A stretch of DNA of 64,000 nucleotides from Allorhizobium paknamense. GTDB lineage: Bacteria > Pseudomonadota > Alphaproteobacteria > Rhizobiales > Rhizobiaceae. The position numbers were made by a program, and so were the translations under genes. Each line of letters begins with the position of its first letter. Position 1 is the first letter of the stretch. Shown one piece after another: positions 60,578 to 64,000 of this stretch. The stretch lies in contig NZ_JAUSWH010000003.1 of assembly GCF_030815125.1 (NCBI RefSeq), forward strand, positions 124,001 through 188,000, given 5' to 3'. The notes beneath the pieces are model-generated. The model had not been told where the DNA came from. It did no database searches and worked only from the letters and a program-made list of their open reading frames with translations.

Positions 60578-60820
60578 TCAGTGACGCTTGGTATCAATCC
60601 CGCGCCAATAGTCCGCCAGCACCGCATCATGATCCAGATGCGCCTGCCACGCCCATTCCTCCATCTGCCCGGAGCGATAGCAGGCCAGCAGCAATTCCTG
60701 TTCGCTGCTGAGGGGCGGCAGTTCATGGGCCTCGGTGCGGGCCGTTTCGGGCTCCATCAGACCCATTTCCGTCAGCAGGCTCACCAGACTGCCGCGAAGA
60801 TCGGAAACATGTAGTGACAT
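60578..60820 (-). CDS. Small hypothetical protein (80 aa)
   Basis: Function unknown. A soluble acidic protein of 80 residues, mostly helical, with a Trp-rich C-terminal third (EEWAWQAHLDHDAVLADYWRG). No signal peptide or membrane helix. The start (ATG at 60820) is preceded by GGGAGGATG, a good binding site at about 8 nt, which supports real translation. It lies between the DUF523 gene (convergent) and the chemoreceptor gene, from which it is separated by a perfect hairpin terminator. Confidence 0.7.
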   Translation of the reverse strand: MSLHVSDLRGSLVSLLTEMGLMEPETARTEAHELPPLSSEQELLLACYRSGQMEEWAWQAHLDHDAVLADYWRGIDTKRH

Positions 60821-60864
60821 GGCTCATCCTCCCTTTTGTCAGCTTATAACACAATCACCTCATG

Positions 60865-60909
60865 CAAATGAAAGGGCGGCGGGATTGGTTCCCGCCGCCC
60901 TTTCATTTG
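60865..60909 (-). terminator. Perfect 19-bp hairpin after the chemoreceptor gene
   Basis: 60865-60883 (CAAATGAAAGGGCGGCGGG) pairs perfectly with 60891-60909 around a 7-nt loop. Located 22 nt past the chemoreceptor stop on the minus strand. The stem ends in AT pairs rather than a T-run, so it may work in either direction or with Rho. Confidence 0.8.
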
Positions 60910-60930
60910 TGAACAGAGTAGGATGGACGA

Positions 60931-62826
<1,896 letters not shown>

Positions 62827-62927
62827 CTATGTCCTAAAACAATAGTTTTACCCCATAATATTCGGGGGTAAAAATCCTCGCACCTCTACCGGGATCGCTC
62901 GCCCGGCAAGCACAGGATCAACGGCAA

Positions 62928-63347
62928 TCAGTTCAGTCTCAGGGCAAGGCTTTCAGGCGAAAAGGCGGGCGAGAGCGCGGCGGTGGTGGTGGCGCCGTCA
63001 ATCGCGGCCACGGGCGGTGTGCTGGCCAGCATGCTGGGGGTTGCCATCCACTGATCGGCCTTGCTGACGAACATCACAGGCGAGCCACCCAGCCAGGCTT
63101 CTGTGCGCACAAGCTTCTTTTCACCGTGAATCTCGCGAAATTCCAGGGTCTGCGTGCCGGGAGCAAGCTGCGGCGCGGCGGCCTCTTCCCGCTTCGGCTT
63201 CTGCTGGGGCGCCGGGCATTGAGCGCAGGTGACGGAGAGAATGCTGTTTGCCGTCACACGCGGCGCGGAAATCACGTCGATGGAGCCAGCCGCCGCCGCA
63301 AGGGGCAGGGCGCTCACCATAGCAACCGCAAGAATGACAGAACGCAT
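62928..63347 (-). CDS. Exported HPE1-like domain protein
   Basis: A 139-residue protein with a Sec signal peptide (RSVILAVAMVSALPLAAAAG, cleavage near 20). A short conserved region follows: VTCAQCPAP (Cys pair), then LAPGTQTLEFREIHGEKKLVRTEAWLGGSPVMFVSK, which I recognise from rhizobial proteins annotated as 'plant virulence effector HPE1-like'. That name does not prove a virulence role. The ATG at 63347 is preceded by GAGG at 9-nt spacing. Confidence 0.75.
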   Translation of the reverse strand: MRSVILAVAMVSALPLAAAAGSIDVISAPRVTANSILSVTCAQCPAPQQKPKREEAAAPQLAPGTQTLEFREIHGEKKLVRTEAWLGGSPVMFVSKADQWMATPSMLASTPPVAAIDGATTTAALSPAFSPESLALRLN

Positions 63348-63476
63348 CGGTTTGAGCCTCTTCAGATCAGCAGAGGACAGCCGCATCGGCGGATGTCCTA
63401 TCAGAAGCCGATCCTAGTCCGTGCATCTTTCATTCCGGTCAGCAAAGACGGTAAAATTTGAATTACCGGGAGGCCT

Positions 63477-64000
63477 TCAGCCTTCCTCTTCACGGGCAAT
63501 GGCGCGCCAGCCGATATCGCGGCGGCAGAAGCCGTTTTCCCATGTCACCTCATCCAGCAGGCGATAGGCCTTGGCCTGCGCCTCGCGCACGCTTTTTCCC
63601 CGTGCCGTCACGTTCAGCACCCGCCCGCCGGTGGCCACCAGTTGTCCGTCCTTCAGCGCTGTTCCGGCGTGGAAAACCTTGGCGTCGCTGCTTTCGGCGG
63701 GAAGATGGGCAATCGCCGTGTTCTTTGCGTAGGAACCGGGATAGCCCTTGGAGGCCAGAACCACGGTCAGCGCCGGGTCGTCATGCCATTCCGCCGTCAC
63801 CTGATCCAGCGTTCCGGTGGCGGTGGCGTAGAGCAGCGGCAGAAGATCGCTTTTCAGGCGGGTCAGCAGCACCTGGCATTCCGGGTCGCCGAAGCGCACA
63901 TTATATTCGATCAGTTCCGGCCCCTTGGCGGTGATCATCAGCCCGGCGAAGAACACGCCGCTGAACGGCATGCCCAGTTCCGCCATGCCGCGCATGGTCG
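63477..64000 (-). CDS. purD: Phosphoribosylamine-glycine ligase, C-terminal part (runs off the window)
   Basis: GAR synthetase of purine biosynthesis. Only the last 174 or so residues are in the window; the gene continues past 64000. Visible are [32 protein letters not shown], with the ATP-grasp metal-binding Glu and Asn, and the C-terminal [12 protein letters not shown] and [25 protein letters not shown] sections. The C-terminal end is complete. Confidence 0.95.
   Translation of the reverse strand, partial: TMRGMAELGMPFSGVFFAGLMITAKGPELIEYNVRFGDPECQVLLTRLKSDLLPLLYATATGTLDQVTAEWHDDPALTVVLASKGYPGSYAKNTAIAHLPAESSDAKVFHAGTALKDGQLVATGGRVLNVTARGKSVREAQAKAYRLLDEVTWENGFCRRDIGWRAIAREEEG

Overview
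The window is a GC-rich alphaproteobacterial chromosome segment, almost certainly from Rhizobiaceae (Rhizobium/Agrobacterium/Allorhizobium group). The evidence is the gene content and order: a separate F0 operon (atpI-atpB-atpE-b'-b), a pmbA / suhB-like / DUF4170 / waaA / lpxK / DUF2093 / mutL block, glyQ-glyS with an aroA between them, an HPE1-like secreted protein, and the short dispersed palindromic repeats typical of rhizobial intergenic DNA. No tRNA, rRNA, CRISPR array, prophage or intact insertion sequence was seen. Most of the window is core chromosome.

Layout. 1-7.3 kb: a small unknown protein with a strong terminator, a DUF3311 protein plus MctP-type solute symporter, ileS, a lipoprotein and a GNAT acetyltransferase. 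7.3-11.1 kb: an accessory-looking pair on the minus strand, a divergent serine-hydroxymethyltransferase-like PLP enzyme and a cholesterol-oxidase-type GMC flavoprotein, bordered by repeats and AT-rich DNA. 11.1-15.3 kb: RNA-modification genes (tadA, an RluB-type pseudouridine synthase with very long basic tails, rsmD) and a patatin-like lipase. 15.6-18.9 kb: a GGDEF-EAL protein and a kinase-less PAS-REC protein. 19.2-27.4 kb: mutL facing the lipid A/Kdo block. 27.5-34 kb: a KefB-type antiporter, a PRC-barrel protein, an SMP-30 lactonase, a LuxR solo and an orphan nitrate-sensor-like (NasS/NrtA) protein. 34-42.6 kb: mrp, terC, corA, kup and the F0 operon. 42.9-64 kb: rnhB, a radical SAM protein, a glycosyltransferase, moaB, ispE, a TPR protein, a polyprenyl synthase, an acyltransferase, trmN6-like, an S49 protease, glyQ, aroA, glyS, DUF523, a chemoreceptor, the HPE1-like protein and the end of purD.

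The most unusual signal is the repeat landscape. Several intergenic spaces are built almost entirely from small modular palindromes. I separate at least seven families, P, Q, R, S, T, U and V (labels are mine), plus a direct hit to the RIME-like rhizobial repeat. One repeat sits inside the apex of another (2343-2545). One 148-bp element has perfect 21-bp terminal inverted repeats (15504-15651). One three-hairpin element occurs four times with paired compensatory changes (9.5, 42.8, 49.7 and 51.2 kb). Repeat edges repeatedly coincide with stop codons, and in one gene (DUF523, 60.5 kb) about 30 C-terminal residues are repeat-derived.

All calls come from reading the sequence and remembered family knowledge. 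No database search was run. Where the longest possible frame ran upstream into repeats, I moved the start to a codon supported by a ribosome binding site or by the family's usual N-terminus.
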